DNA of 6,325 bases, taken from the NCBI GenBank assembly GCA_964600025.1, contig CAZRHJ010000068.1, positions 1-6,325 on the forward strand, written 5' to 3'. The position numbers were made by a program, and so were the translations under genes. Positions 1 through 6,280 of the stretch are shown one piece after another. Positions within the stretch are counted from its first letter, which is position 1. Every line of letters starts with the position of its first letter. Source of the DNA: JADFUS01 sp964600025. GTDB lineage: Bacteria > Bacteroidota > Bacteroidia > Bacteroidales > Rikenellaceae. The notes below the pieces were generated by a model. The model made no database searches. It had not been told where the DNA came from and saw only the letters and a program-made list of their open reading frames with translations.

Positions 1-10
1 GAGTTATGAG

Positions 11-55
11 CATCGGTGAAATAGACAAGATAGGCGAGTTTCGTTTTTAGCGGAC
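11..55 (-). repeat. Repeat copy 1, putative insertion-sequence terminus
   Basis: Read on the minus strand, this begins GTCCGCTAAAAACGAAACT and continues leftward towards the window edge. It matches 6281-6325 in inverted orientation at 44 of 45 bases, the one difference being position 17 against 6319. The first 19 bases recur at 6187-6205. Just outside the repeat, minus-strand TATTAGTA (58-65) also matches 6271-6278, with two mismatched bases in between. A long, almost exact repeat lying outside genes and running off the edge is typical of an insertion-sequence end. No transposase is visible, so the family cannot be named and the IS identity is inference. Another intergenic repeat family is the alternative. 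Confidence 0.7.
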
Positions 56-64
56 TTTACTAAT

Positions 65-95
65 AAAAAAAGCAAACTCTAAGGTTTGCTTTTTT
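65..95 (-). terminator. Rho-independent terminator of rplS
   Basis: A 12-bp perfect stem (66-77 with 84-95) has the core GCAAAC/GTTTGC and a 6-base loop. On the minus strand the 3' arm ends in a T-rich run. It lies 21 bp beyond the rplS stop codon. The A/T runs flank the stem on both sides, so it may also stop transcription arriving from the element on the left. Confidence 0.88.
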
Positions 96-116
96 ATTAA
101 AGAATTGAGATTGAGC

Positions 117-485
117 TTATTTTGCAATATTAACTCTTTTCTCTTTAATTCTTGCTTTTTTACCACGAAGATCACGGTAGTAGAAGATACGAGCTCTACG
201 AACAATACCAACTTTGTTAAGTTCGATTGTTTGGATAGTAGGGCAGTATAGAGGGAAGATTCTCTCAACACCAATACCCTCAGCCATTTTACGAATTGTA
301 AAAGTTTGAGTAGCACCAGCACCTCTCTTTTGGATAACTACACCTCTAAAATGTTGAAGACGCTCTTTTGAGCCTTCTTTGATTTTGATAGTTACAGTGA
401 TAGTATCACCACTTTTGAAATCTGGGTAAGATTTTGCTTCGGCAGTGTTGTAAGCCTCAGCAGCAAGTTTAATTAAATTTTCCAC
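117..485 (-). CDS. rplS: Large ribosomal subunit protein L19 (bL19)
   Basis: Structural protein of the 50S subunit, which in known ribosomes lies at the interface with the 30S subunit. The 122-residue product has the usual family length. It carries the expected blocks: GDT with a following beta strand and KERLQ (about 26-44), FRGVVI (about 46-51), then TFTIRKM, GIGVERIFP, NKVGIVRRAR and the basic end GKKARIKEKR. The start is GTG at 483-485. I see no in-frame ATG between it and the upstream in-frame stop at 555-557, and the N-terminus from here aligns with known L19 proteins. The gene has its own promoter (563-593) and terminator (65-95), so it looks monocistronic. The usual rimM/trmD neighbours of proteobacterial rplS are not present on the visible side. 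Confidence 0.97.
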   Translation of the reverse strand: MENLIKLAAEAYNTAEAKSYPDFKSGDTITVTIKIKEGSKERLQHFRGVVIQKRGAGATQTFTIRKMAEGIGVERIFPLYCPTIQTIELNKVGIVRRARIFYYRDLRGKKARIKEKRVNIAK

Positions 486-489
486 TTTA

Positions 490-503
490 TTAAAACGTTT
501 TAA
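490..503. repeat. 14-bp perfect palindrome in the rplS leader
   Basis: TTAAAACGTTTTAA reads the same on both strands and ends four bases before the rplS GTG start. It lies inside the predicted transcript of about 70 leader bases. As RNA it could only form a weak, loop-strained hairpin. As DNA it could bind a dimeric protein. It may also be chance in AT-rich sequence. Confidence 0.4.
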
Positions 504-562
504 ATTATAATACGGAATGTATCGATTAATTGTTTCGAAAGAGATTCCTGTATTTCAGGGAG

Positions 563-593
563 CAAAGGTATAAAAATATCTTTTTATTTCAAA
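563..593 (-). promoter_or_regulatory. Bacteroidota-type promoter of rplS
   Basis: On the minus strand the -33 element TTTG (590-593) and the -7 box TACCTTTG (563-570, fits TAnnTTTG) are separated by exactly 19 bases, matching the known Bacteroides primary-sigma consensus. Transcription should begin near 556, giving a leader of about 70 bases. The -33 element begins 28 bases past the stop of the upstream lipoprotein gene, so rplS need not rely on read-through. Confidence 0.82.
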
Positions 594-621
594 ATCTTTA
601 TGCTTATTTTTTGTCGGTGGC

Positions 622-1374
622 TTAGTTATTAACGTTTCCCATTTCTTTGGAATACTCATACCATAATTCTTTTACAGAGTATTCTTTGCCAAGAGAATAT
701 TTTATAGCTCCGTCAAACGACCACGGAATAACGTGTTTTGTACTTTCGTTTATTTTTTTGATAAATTCTTTGTCATAATTGTCGCTTAGCCATACAAAGA
801 AAAACGCTGTATATTTGTATCCGTCAGTATAGTGTCCACCATTTGGACGCATATTTGAGTTCATATAACCTGTTTTTATTCTCACAGCATCTGCGACTCC
901 TTCGATAAATGCACGAAATGTTTTATTGTTTCCGTAGTTCCCAATGCCTTTGGGTTCTAACTGATAAACGTGAGTAAGTTCGTGAATAAGTATTCCTTTG
1001 CTTTCGTAACAAACCCTTGCTGTATCGCATTTTTCTACCCACTGAGTACTATAATATATACTTACTTCTGGTGATTTTCCGCTTTTTGCCGAAATTCCTT
1101 TGTAGTCTTTGAGAGTGAAATTTATTTTTTTGATGTAAGGAATAGAATCTTTTTTTGAGAAATATAAATTTTTCAAAACCTCATAGCTTAATTCTGTTAT
1201 AGTTTTTTCTGGGTCAGGAAAACAATTCATAAACCTTTCTGAGCCTAAACTATTTTCAGATAGGTTTTTGAAAATAACTCTACCAGAGTTATAGTCTGTC
1301 CAATTTTCGTTTTGTGTACACGAAACAGTAATAAGTGCGGTAATAATTATGCTAAATATCTTGTGTAAATTCAT
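622..1374 (-). CDS. Putative lipoprotein zinc metallopeptidase, basic secretory protein (BSP) family
   Basis: The 250-residue product starts with a basic, then hydrophobic signal (residues 1-18) ending ITVSC, a slightly atypical lipobox with Cys19 as the likely lipidated residue. This suggests an envelope lipoprotein. The core has the zinc motif HELTH (131-135, followed by VYQ), then FIEGVADAVR (156-165) and YTDGYKYTAFFFVWL (182-196). This order is characteristic of the plant/bacterial BSP family (Pfam PF04450), and HExxH plus the downstream acidic motif fit a metallopeptidase of the MA type. Glu132 would be the catalytic base, and His131 and His135 zinc ligands. The third ligand probably lies in EGVAD. 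Substrate is unknown. It sits between glnN and rplS with no functional link to either and looks like an accessory gene. I see no clear terminator after it. The ATG at 1372-1374 immediately precedes the signal peptide. Confidence 0.85.
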   Translation of the reverse strand: MNLHKIFSIIITALITVSCTQNENWTDYNSGRVIFKNLSENSLGSERFMNCFPDPEKTITELSYEVLKNLYFSKKDSIPYIKKINFTLKDYKGISAKSGKSPEVSIYYSTQWVEKCDTARVCYESKGILIHELTHVYQLEPKGIGNYGNNKTFRAFIEGVADAVRIKTGYMNSNMRPNGGHYTDGYKYTAFFFVWLSDNYDKEFIKKINESTKHVIPWSFDGAIKYSLGKEYSVKELWYEYSKEMGNVNN

Positions 1375-1404
1375 TATATAATATATAAGTTTGGGTTAGT
1401 TTTA

Positions 1405-1412
1405 CAAATATA
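1405..1412 (-). promoter_or_regulatory. Possible -7 box for the BSP lipoprotein gene
   Basis: Minus-strand TATATTTG fits TAnnTTTG and lies 30 bases before the ATG, a normal spacing. No TTTG is found at 19-20 bases upstream. That position falls inside the glnN terminator stem, so the promoter may be weak or may need an activator. Confidence 0.45.
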
Positions 1413-1414
1413 AC

Positions 1415-1445
1415 AAAAAAAGCACCTAAAACCTTAGGTGCTTTT
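1415..1445 (-). terminator. Rho-independent terminator of glnN
   Basis: The stem GCACCTAA/TTAGGTGC (1422-1429 with 1434-1441) is extended by four A-T pairs around a 4-base loop. On the minus strand it ends in seven T residues. It lies 37 bp past the glnN stop and separates glnN from the lipoprotein gene. Confidence 0.9.
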
Positions 1446-1482
1446 GAGATTATAGACGAAAGCTATAAAGATATAGACGAGA

Positions 1483-3675
1483 TTAATATATAGTGAACAA
1501 TTCTCTGTATTTAGGAAGTGTCCAAAGACTGTCATCAATCACTAATTCTAATTCGTCAATATGGTTTCTTATTTCTTGTATATATGGCTTAACATCTTTG
1601 TGGTAGCCTTCTGCTCTTTGCCCTATCGAATTTACATTGTTCCATTTCTTGCGAGCTTCTACCATTTCATATACTGCCTTTTGAATTTCCTTGACGTGAA
1701 GAGCTATTTCTTTTATAGTGTTTGCTTCCTGTCCACCAATTTCTTTATATTCATTTGGGAATATTTCCATTATTCCTTTAATGTTTTTAATAAGTACGTT
1801 TTGGTAGTGAATTGCAGTTGGGATAATATGATTTATTGCCATATCTCCCAAAACACGAGCCTCAATCTGTAAGTTTTTTATATAAGTTTCGTTTTTGACT
1901 TTTATACGAGCTTCTAATTCTATTTTGTTGAATATTCCGAGTTCTTCAAAAAGTTTTACGTTCTTATCAGTGATGTATTCTTTGAATGCCTCAGGAACGT
2001 TGTTTATACTTTTTAGTTTTCTTACTTGTGTTGCCTCCTCGACCCACTCTTTGCTGTATCCGTTGCCCTCAAACAATACATTTCTTGATTCTGTAATGTA
2101 TTTTCGAAGCATTTTTAGAATTGCCTCATCTTTTTTTGTTCCTTTTTCAATCAGATTATCTACTTCTCTTTTGAAATCTTGAAGTTGTTTGGTAACAGCA
2201 GTGTTTATTATGATTAGTGGTGCTGCACAATTACAAGTAGAACCAGCAGCTCTGAACTCAAATCTATTTCCAGTAAATGCAAATGGGCTTGTGCGGTTAC
2301 GGTCTGTATTGTCGAGCATAATTTCTGGAATTTTGCCAATATCCAATTTTAGATCTGTTTTTTCGTCAGGCGTAAGTTTCTTTTTCTCGCTTACACGCTC
2401 TTCGATAGAGTCCAATATCTCTGAAAGTGTTGAGCCGATAAATACTGACATAATTGCTGGTGGAGCTTCGGTTGCACCCAAACGATGCGAGTTAGATTCC
2501 GACGCAACAGATGCCATCATAAGCGAACCATATTCGTGAGCAGCTTTGATTGTATTTATGAAAAAAGTCAAAAACTGCATATTGTTTTTTGGTGTTTTGC
2601 CGGGAGCTAACAGATTTACACCTGTGTTTGTAAGTAGCGACCAGTTACAGTGTTTGCCCGAACCGTTAATTCCTGCAAAAGGTTTTTCGTGGAAAATAAC
2701 TTTCAAGTGGTGTTTTACTGCAACACTTTTCATAATTGTCATTAGCAGTGTATTGTGGTCTACTGCAATATTTGCTTCCTCAAACATAGGAGCACATTCG
2801 TATTGATTTGGAGCAACTTCGTTGTGTCTGGTTTTTAGTGGGATACCCAATCTGTATGCTTTTACCTCAAAGTCTTTCATAAATCTTGAAACTCTTTCGG
2901 GAATTGCACCAAAATAATGGTCGTCTAATTGTTGGTCTTTTGCCGCAGTGTGTCCCATTAGTGTTCTGCCAGTTTGATACAAATCTGGACGAGCATAATA
3001 TAATGATTCATCTACCAAAAAATATTCTTGTTCCCAACCGAGAGTTACAGATGTTTTAGTTATTTCTTTGTCGAAGTATTGACACACCTCACTTGCTGCT
3101 TTGTCTAATGCTGTCAAAGATTTCAGTAGTGGAGTTTTGTAGTCCAAAGCCTCGCCAGTATATGCAACGAATATACTTGGAATACACAATGTGTTGTCTA
3201 TTACAAATGCGGGAGAAGTTGGATCCCACGCTGAATATCCACGAGCTTCAAAGTTGTTTCTTAGTCCGCCATTTGGAAATGAAGATGCGTCGGGTTCTTG
3301 TTGTATTAATAATTCTCCTCTAAACACCTCAAACGAGCCTCCTTCCCATACTGGTTCAAAAAAAGCATCGTGTTTTTCGGCAGTAGAGTTGTTAAGTGGT
3401 TGAAACCAATGCGAATAGTGTGTTGCACCTCTTTCGATAGCCCACGCTTTCATTCCAGAGGCCACTTGGTCTGCTACTTTTCTGTCAATTCGTCTGCCTT
3501 CGTCGATGGCACTACAAACACCTTTGTATGCTTCCTTTGATAGATAGTTACGCATTGTTTCTTTATCAAATACGTCTTCTCCAAATATCTGAGTAATTCT
3601 TGGATAATCAATTTCTTCTAATTGATTTGGTCGAGCCATATTATTTTCAATAGCTCTAAATCTTATTGAATACAT
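1483..3675 (-). CDS. glnN: Glutamine synthetase type III
   Basis: Cytoplasmic ATP-dependent ligase making glutamine from glutamate and ammonia, the main entry of ammonia into metabolism. With the start chosen here it is 730 residues, the usual length for the GSIII family and far longer than type I (about 470). Visible blocks are LLIQQEPDASSFPNGG, GWEQEYFLVD (about 213-222), the GSIII-typical DDHYFG (about 251-256), KTRHNEVAPNQYE (about 281-293), NGSGKHCNWS (about 337-346), NRTSPFAFTGNRFEFRA (about 460-476) and the C-terminal LPKYRELF. The reading frame stays open to an earlier ATG at 3717, but those 14 codons overlap the promoter, and MYSIRFRAIE at 3675 aligns with the N-terminus of Bacteroides GlnN. 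MARPNQ, 12 codons further in, is a less likely start. It is a single-gene unit divergent from ribF. Confidence 0.97.
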   Translation of the reverse strand: MYSIRFRAIENNMARPNQLEEIDYPRITQIFGEDVFDKETMRNYLSKEAYKGVCSAIDEGRRIDRKVADQVASGMKAWAIERGATHYSHWFQPLNNSTAEKHDAFFEPVWEGGSFEVFRGELLIQQEPDASSFPNGGLRNNFEARGYSAWDPTSPAFVIDNTLCIPSIFVAYTGEALDYKTPLLKSLTALDKAASEVCQYFDKEITKTSVTLGWEQEYFLVDESLYYARPDLYQTGRTLMGHTAAKDQQLDDHYFGAIPERVSRFMKDFEVKAYRLGIPLKTRHNEVAPNQYECAPMFEEANIAVDHNTLLMTIMKSVAVKHHLKVIFHEKPFAGINGSGKHCNWSLLTNTGVNLLAPGKTPKNNMQFLTFFINTIKAAHEYGSLMMASVASESNSHRLGATEAPPAIMSVFIGSTLSEILDSIEERVSEKKKLTPDEKTDLKLDIGKIPEIMLDNTDRNRTSPFAFTGNRFEFRAAGSTCNCAAPLIIINTAVTKQLQDFKREVDNLIEKGTKKDEAILKMLRKYITESRNVLFEGNGYSKEWVEEATQVRKLKSINNVPEAFKEYITDKNVKLFEELGIFNKIELEARIKVKNETYIKNLQIEARVLGDMAINHIIPTAIHYQNVLIKNIKGIMEIFPNEYKEIGGQEANTIKEIALHVKEIQKAVYEMVEARKKWNNVNSIGQRAEGYHKDVKPYIQEIRNHIDELELVIDDSLWTLPKYRELFTIY

Positions 3676-3706
3676 AGTTTGAGGTTTTTTTTGTTGTTTA
3701 TCGCTA

Positions 3707-3736
3707 CAAAAGTACATATATTTTCTTTATGTGCAA
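3707..3736 (-). promoter_or_regulatory. Bacteroidota-type promoter of glnN
   Basis: Minus-strand TTG (3734-3736) and TACTTTTG (3707-3714) are separated by 19 bases, a full match to the Bacteroidota consensus. The predicted transcript start is near 3700, about 25 bases before the ATG at 3675. That places the ATG at 3717 upstream of the transcript and excludes it as the start. Confidence 0.85.
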
Positions 3737-3737
3737 G

Positions 3738-3756
3738 TTTTTTAGGGGGTATATCT
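3738..3756 (+). repeat. Candidate operator, direct repeat copy A (T6AG5TATATCT)
   Basis: TTTTTTAGGGGGTATATCT recurs at 3791-3809 with one change (A to G in the TATRTCT part). This copy directly abuts the -33 element of the glnN promoter, where an activator or repressor would contact RNA polymerase. The five-G run stands out in very AT-rich intergenic DNA. The regulator is unknown. Confidence 0.6.
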
Positions 3757-3778
3757 CATAAAAATATATGTTTTTATG
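3757..3778. repeat. AT-rich inverted repeat between the two direct repeats
   Basis: CATAAAAA (3757-3764) and TTTTTATG (3771-3778) form 8-base arms around TATATG. It starts immediately after direct repeat copy A. It could be a dimer binding site or a bent, easily melted spacer. The simple A/T composition makes chance plausible. Confidence 0.4.
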
Positions 3779-3790
3779 TTTTTGATGTGT

Positions 3791-3809
3791 TTTTTTAGGG
3801 GGTATGTCT
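3791..3809 (+). repeat. Candidate operator, direct repeat copy B (T6AG5TATGTCT)
   Basis: This is the second copy of the element at 3738-3756, in the same orientation and offset by exactly 53 bp, close to five turns of B-form DNA. It ends about 24 bases before the -33 element of the ribF promoter, so the pair could act on glnN alone (promoter-proximal and distal sites) or on both divergent genes. Confidence 0.6.
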
Positions 3810-3833
3810 TTAAAATGTGTGTTTTGTTTACTT

Positions 3834-3865
3834 TTTGTATCGTATTTATTTTTTTACTACTTTTG
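3834..3865 (+). promoter_or_regulatory. Bacteroidota-type promoter of ribF
   Basis: TTTG (3834-3837) and TACTTTTG (3858-3865) are separated by 20 bases. The -7 box is identical to that of the divergent glnN promoter. The expected transcript start is near 3872, giving a leader of about 15 A-rich bases. This is too short for an FMN riboswitch, and none is seen. Confidence 0.8.
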
Positions 3866-3886
3866 TGCTACTTAAAAAGTTAAAAT

Positions 3887-4657
3887 ATGGAAATAGTAAG
3901 GGATAATTCGCAAATAGGAATGAACAGTGTTGTTACAATCGGTTCATTTGATGGAGTGCATTATGGCCACCGTTCGATTTTGGAAAAATTAATGGAGTTG
4001 TCCAAAGAATATCGTGCAAGTTCTGTTGTTTTGACAATGTATCCTCATCCTCGAAAAGCCTTAAATTTAGATATTTCAAAACTTAAATTACTTAATTCAC
4101 TCGACGAAAAAGCATATTTGCTTAGTGAATTTGGTGTGGATTTTATGTATGTAGCTAAGTTTGACAAGGCATTTAGTGAGCTTAACGGGGAAGAATTTGT
4201 TAGACAATATATAGTGGATAAGCTCAGAGCAAAGGCTGTGATTATTGGTTATGACCACCGTTTTGGGCATAATAGACAAAATGGCTATGATTTTATGCAG
4301 GCAATGGGTATGAAATATGGTTTTGAGGTTGTGGAAATCCCAAAACACGAAATAGACCAAGCGGATATTAGTTCTACCACTATCCGAAATTTGCTCAGTG
4401 AGGGAGATGTTGTGAAAGCAAATAAATATCTTTGTACTCCGTATTTCTTTATGGCTGAGGTTGATAAAGACGGATATTTGGTGATAGATGAAGAAATGAA
4501 ACTAATTCCCCCAGCAGGAGATTATTTGGTTCAGTTGGAATGGGACAACGAACAATTAAGCTCAAAAATTACTGTTTTTGAAGATAAAAGAGTGCGTTTG
4601 CATCTTCAAAAATCCTTTGACAAAAAGATAATAATAAAAATAATTAACTGTGCATAG
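3887..4657 (+). CDS. ribF: Short RibF: FMN adenylyltransferase (FAD synthetase) with degenerate riboflavin kinase half
   Basis: Typical bacterial RibF (about 310 residues) phosphorylates riboflavin to FMN and then adenylates FMN to FAD. This 256-residue protein keeps the N-terminal nucleotidyltransferase module: GSFDGVHYGH (19-28), LTMYPHP (49-55), IGYDHRFGHNRQNG (120-133) and ISSTTIRNLLSEGDVVKAN (161-179). The FAD synthetase step is therefore likely. After residue 188 only about 68 residues remain, against roughly 120-130 for a full kinase domain. The kinase motif PTAN and its glycine-rich surroundings are absent. PPAGDYLVQLEW (208-219) weakly resembles the later GxYxV strand, suggesting a shrunken remnant of the kinase barrel. 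The stop is followed by normal intergenic sequence and no continuing kinase frame, so this looks like a stable short form and not a fresh frameshift. FMN would need another kinase or a second RibF elsewhere. guaB follows 56 bp downstream. Confidence 0.88.
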   Translation: MEIVRDNSQIGMNSVVTIGSFDGVHYGHRSILEKLMELSKEYRASSVVLTMYPHPRKALNLDISKLKLLNSLDEKAYLLSEFGVDFMYVAKFDKAFSELNGEEFVRQYIVDKLRAKAVIIGYDHRFGHNRQNGYDFMQAMGMKYGFEVVEIPKHEIDQADISSTTIRNLLSEGDVVKANKYLCTPYFFMAEVDKDGYLVIDEEMKLIPPAGDYLVQLEWDNEQLSSKITVFEDKRVRLHLQKSFDKKIIIKIINCA

Positions 4658-4679
4658 AGGTAAATTCGTAAAAAAGTAT

Positions 4680-4687
4680 TATCTTTG
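4680..4687 (+). promoter_or_regulatory. -7 box of guaB promoter
   Basis: TATCTTTG fits TAnnTTTG and lies 26 bases before the guaB ATG. I see no TTTG at the 19-20 base spacing, which would fall at the ribF stop region. The promoter may be weaker, or transcription may also read through from ribF. The roughly 20-base leader leaves no room for a purine riboswitch. Confidence 0.6.
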
Positions 4688-4713
4688 CACAAATTTAATA
4701 ATCCGTAAAAATT

Positions 4714-6180
4714 ATGTCTTTTCTAACAGATAAAGTAACAACCGAAGGTCTTACATTCGATGACGTATTGCTTGTTCCAGCATACTCAGAAATCCTTCCG
4801 AAAGATGTTGATATTACATCAAGATTTTCGAAAAACATAAAAGTTAACACTCCTATTGTTTCTGCTGCAATGGACACTGTTACAGAATCAGCTATGGCTA
4901 TCGCAGTTGCCAGAGCAGGTGGTATAGGTGTTATTCACAAAAATATGTCTATCGAGGCACAAGCCAACGAAGTTAGACGTGTAAAACGTGCAGAAAACGG
5001 TATGATTTACGACCCAATTACAATCACAAAAGAGGCAACAGTGGGTACTGCACTTGCACTTATGAAAGAAAATAAAATTGGGGGTATTCCAGTAGTTGAG
5101 AATGATTTACTAATTGGTATTGTTACTAATCGTGATTTGCGTTTCCAATATGACCTTACAACAAAAATTGAGGACATTATGACAAGCAAAAATCTTATCA
5201 CTGTTTCTCTTGCAGAGGTTGGAAAAGCTGCGGAAATTCTTCAAAAAAACAAAATAGAGAAATTGCCAGTAGTTGATGCTAATGGTAAATTAATTGGTCT
5301 TATAACATACAAAGATATCACAAAAGTTAAAACTAATCCTCAGTCTTGTAAAGACTCAAAAGGTCGTTTGCGTGTTGCTGCTGGTGTTGGTGTTACTGCC
5401 GATATTATGGATAGAGTTAAAGCTCTATATGATGCAAATGTTGATGCAGTTGTGATTGATACAGCTCACGGACACTCTCGTGGAGTAGTTGAGGCTCTTA
5501 AAAAAGTCAAAGCAACTTACCCTTCAATAGATGTTATTGTTGGAAACGTTGCAACAGCAGAGGCTGCGTTGATGTTGGCAGAGGCTGGTGCAGATGCAGT
5601 TAAAGTTGGTATTGGCCCGGGTTCTATCTGTACAACTCGTATTATTGCGGGTGTTGGTGTTCCTCAGCTAAATGCTATCTATGATGTTGCAAAAGTTCTT
5701 CGTCCTTATGGTATTCCTGTAATTGCTGACGGTGGAGTTAGATATACTGGTGATGTTGTAAAAGCTATTGCTGCTGGTGCAGATACTATTATGTGTGGTT
5801 CTATGTTTGCAGGTGTCGAGGAAGCTCCGGGCGAAACTATTATCTATAATGGTCGTAAATTCAAAACTTACCGTGGTATGGGTTCTTTGGAAGCTATGCA
5901 AAAAGGCTCAAAAGACCGTTACTTCCAAGATTCAGAAAGTGATGTTAAAAAACTTGTTCCAGAGGGTATTGCAGCACGTGTTCCTTACAAAGGCGAACTT
6001 AGCGAAGTTGTTTACCAAATTATTGGTGGTTTGAGAGCAGGTATGGGTTATTGCGGTGCATCTTGTATAGATAAACTTAAAGATGCTCGATTTGTTAGAA
6101 TTACTAATTCGGGTATGGCAGAGAGCCACCCTCACGACGTTGCAATTACTCGTGAAGCTCCTAACTATTCACCACAATAA
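4714..6180 (+). CDS. guaB: Inosine-5'-monophosphate dehydrogenase
   Basis: Cytoplasmic NAD-dependent enzyme oxidising IMP to XMP, the committed step to guanine nucleotides. The 488 residues equal the usual bacterial length. TFDDVLLVPAYSEILP (14-29) opens the barrel. Two CBS domains (about 95-205, including GGIPVVEN, GIVTNRDLR, KLPVVDANG and GLITYKDI) form the regulatory module inserted in the barrel. The active-site loop is GPGSICTTRIIAGVGVPQ with the nucleophile Cys306. IADGGVRYTGD (337-347) and CGSMFAG bind the IMP phosphate, YRGMGSLEAM (386-395) follows, and EGIAARVPYKG (417-427) on the mobile flap carries the catalytic arginine, here probably Arg422. The C-terminus ESHPHDV and TREAPNY is typical of Bacteroidota proteins. 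No key residue appears missing. The terminator lies 34 bp downstream. Confidence 0.98.
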   Translation: MSFLTDKVTTEGLTFDDVLLVPAYSEILPKDVDITSRFSKNIKVNTPIVSAAMDTVTESAMAIAVARAGGIGVIHKNMSIEAQANEVRRVKRAENGMIYDPITITKEATVGTALALMKENKIGGIPVVENDLLIGIVTNRDLRFQYDLTTKIEDIMTSKNLITVSLAEVGKAAEILQKNKIEKLPVVDANGKLIGLITYKDITKVKTNPQSCKDSKGRLRVAAGVGVTADIMDRVKALYDANVDAVVIDTAHGHSRGVVEALKKVKATYPSIDVIVGNVATAEAALMLAEAGADAVKVGIGPGSICTTRIIAGVGVPQLNAIYDVAKVLRPYGIPVIADGGVRYTGDVVKAIAAGADTIMCGSMFAGVEEAPGETIIYNGRKFKTYRGMGSLEAMQKGSKDRYFQDSESDVKKLVPEGIAARVPYKGELSEVVYQIIGGLRAGMGYCGASCIDKLKDARFVRITNSGMAESHPHDVAITREAPNYSPQ

Positions 6181-6186
6181 TGTATT

Positions 6187-6205
6187 GTCCGCTAAAAACG
6201 AAACT
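6187..6205 (+). repeat. Repeat copy 3, short 19-base copy of the element terminus
   Basis: GTCCGCTAAAAACGAAACT is identical to the first 19 bases of the repeats at 6281-6325 and 11-55. The match to the right-hand copy extends five bases upstream with one mismatch (GTATT against GTACT), then stops abruptly after base 6205. It begins six bases past the guaB stop codon and lies between guaB and its terminator, so it is transcribed in the guaB message. It may be a scar or remnant of an element end, or a short stand-alone repeat. Confidence 0.75.
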
Positions 6206-6214
6206 TACATTATA

Positions 6215-6246
6215 AAAAAATGCTACTCAATGGAGTAGCATTTTTT
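6215..6246 (+). terminator. Rho-independent terminator of guaB
   Basis: A 14-bp perfect stem (6215-6228 with 6233-6246) has the core TGCTACTC/GAGTAGCA, a 4-base loop and a closing T-run. It lies 34 bp past the guaB stop. Flanking A and T runs make it likely to work in both directions. Confidence 0.93.
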
Positions 6247-6280
6247 ATTTAGTGAACGGAGCTGAAATATTATTAGTACT

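Noticed and set aside
47..322. A 91-codon minus-strand frame overlapping the end of rplS
   Set aside because: It overlaps rplS in another frame and runs through the rplS terminator into the repeat. Its translation is low in complexity and not protein-like.
547..559. Small hairpin CCTG-N5-CAGG near the rplS transcript start
   Set aside because: The stem has only four pairs and lies across the expected transcript start, so it would not form fully in the RNA.
1451..1482. TATAGACGAAA and TATAGACGAGA, a 10-of-11 base repeat just past the glnN stop
   Set aside because: It is short, lies between the stop codon and the terminator, and has no flanking structure. Probably chance.
1561..3403. Several plus-strand open frames of 70-116 codons opposite glnN
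   Set aside because: They lie wholly antisense to a full-length, well-conserved glnN, have no matching promoters, and their translations show no family motifs.
4658..4713. Purine riboswitch before guaB, or FMN riboswitch before ribF
   Set aside because: Both leaders are predicted to be about 15-20 bases, too short, and no aptamer-like conserved sequence is present.
4097..5201. Minus-strand frames opposite ribF and guaB (87, 60 and 64 codons)
   Set aside because: They are antisense to clear genes, with no start context or recognisable product.
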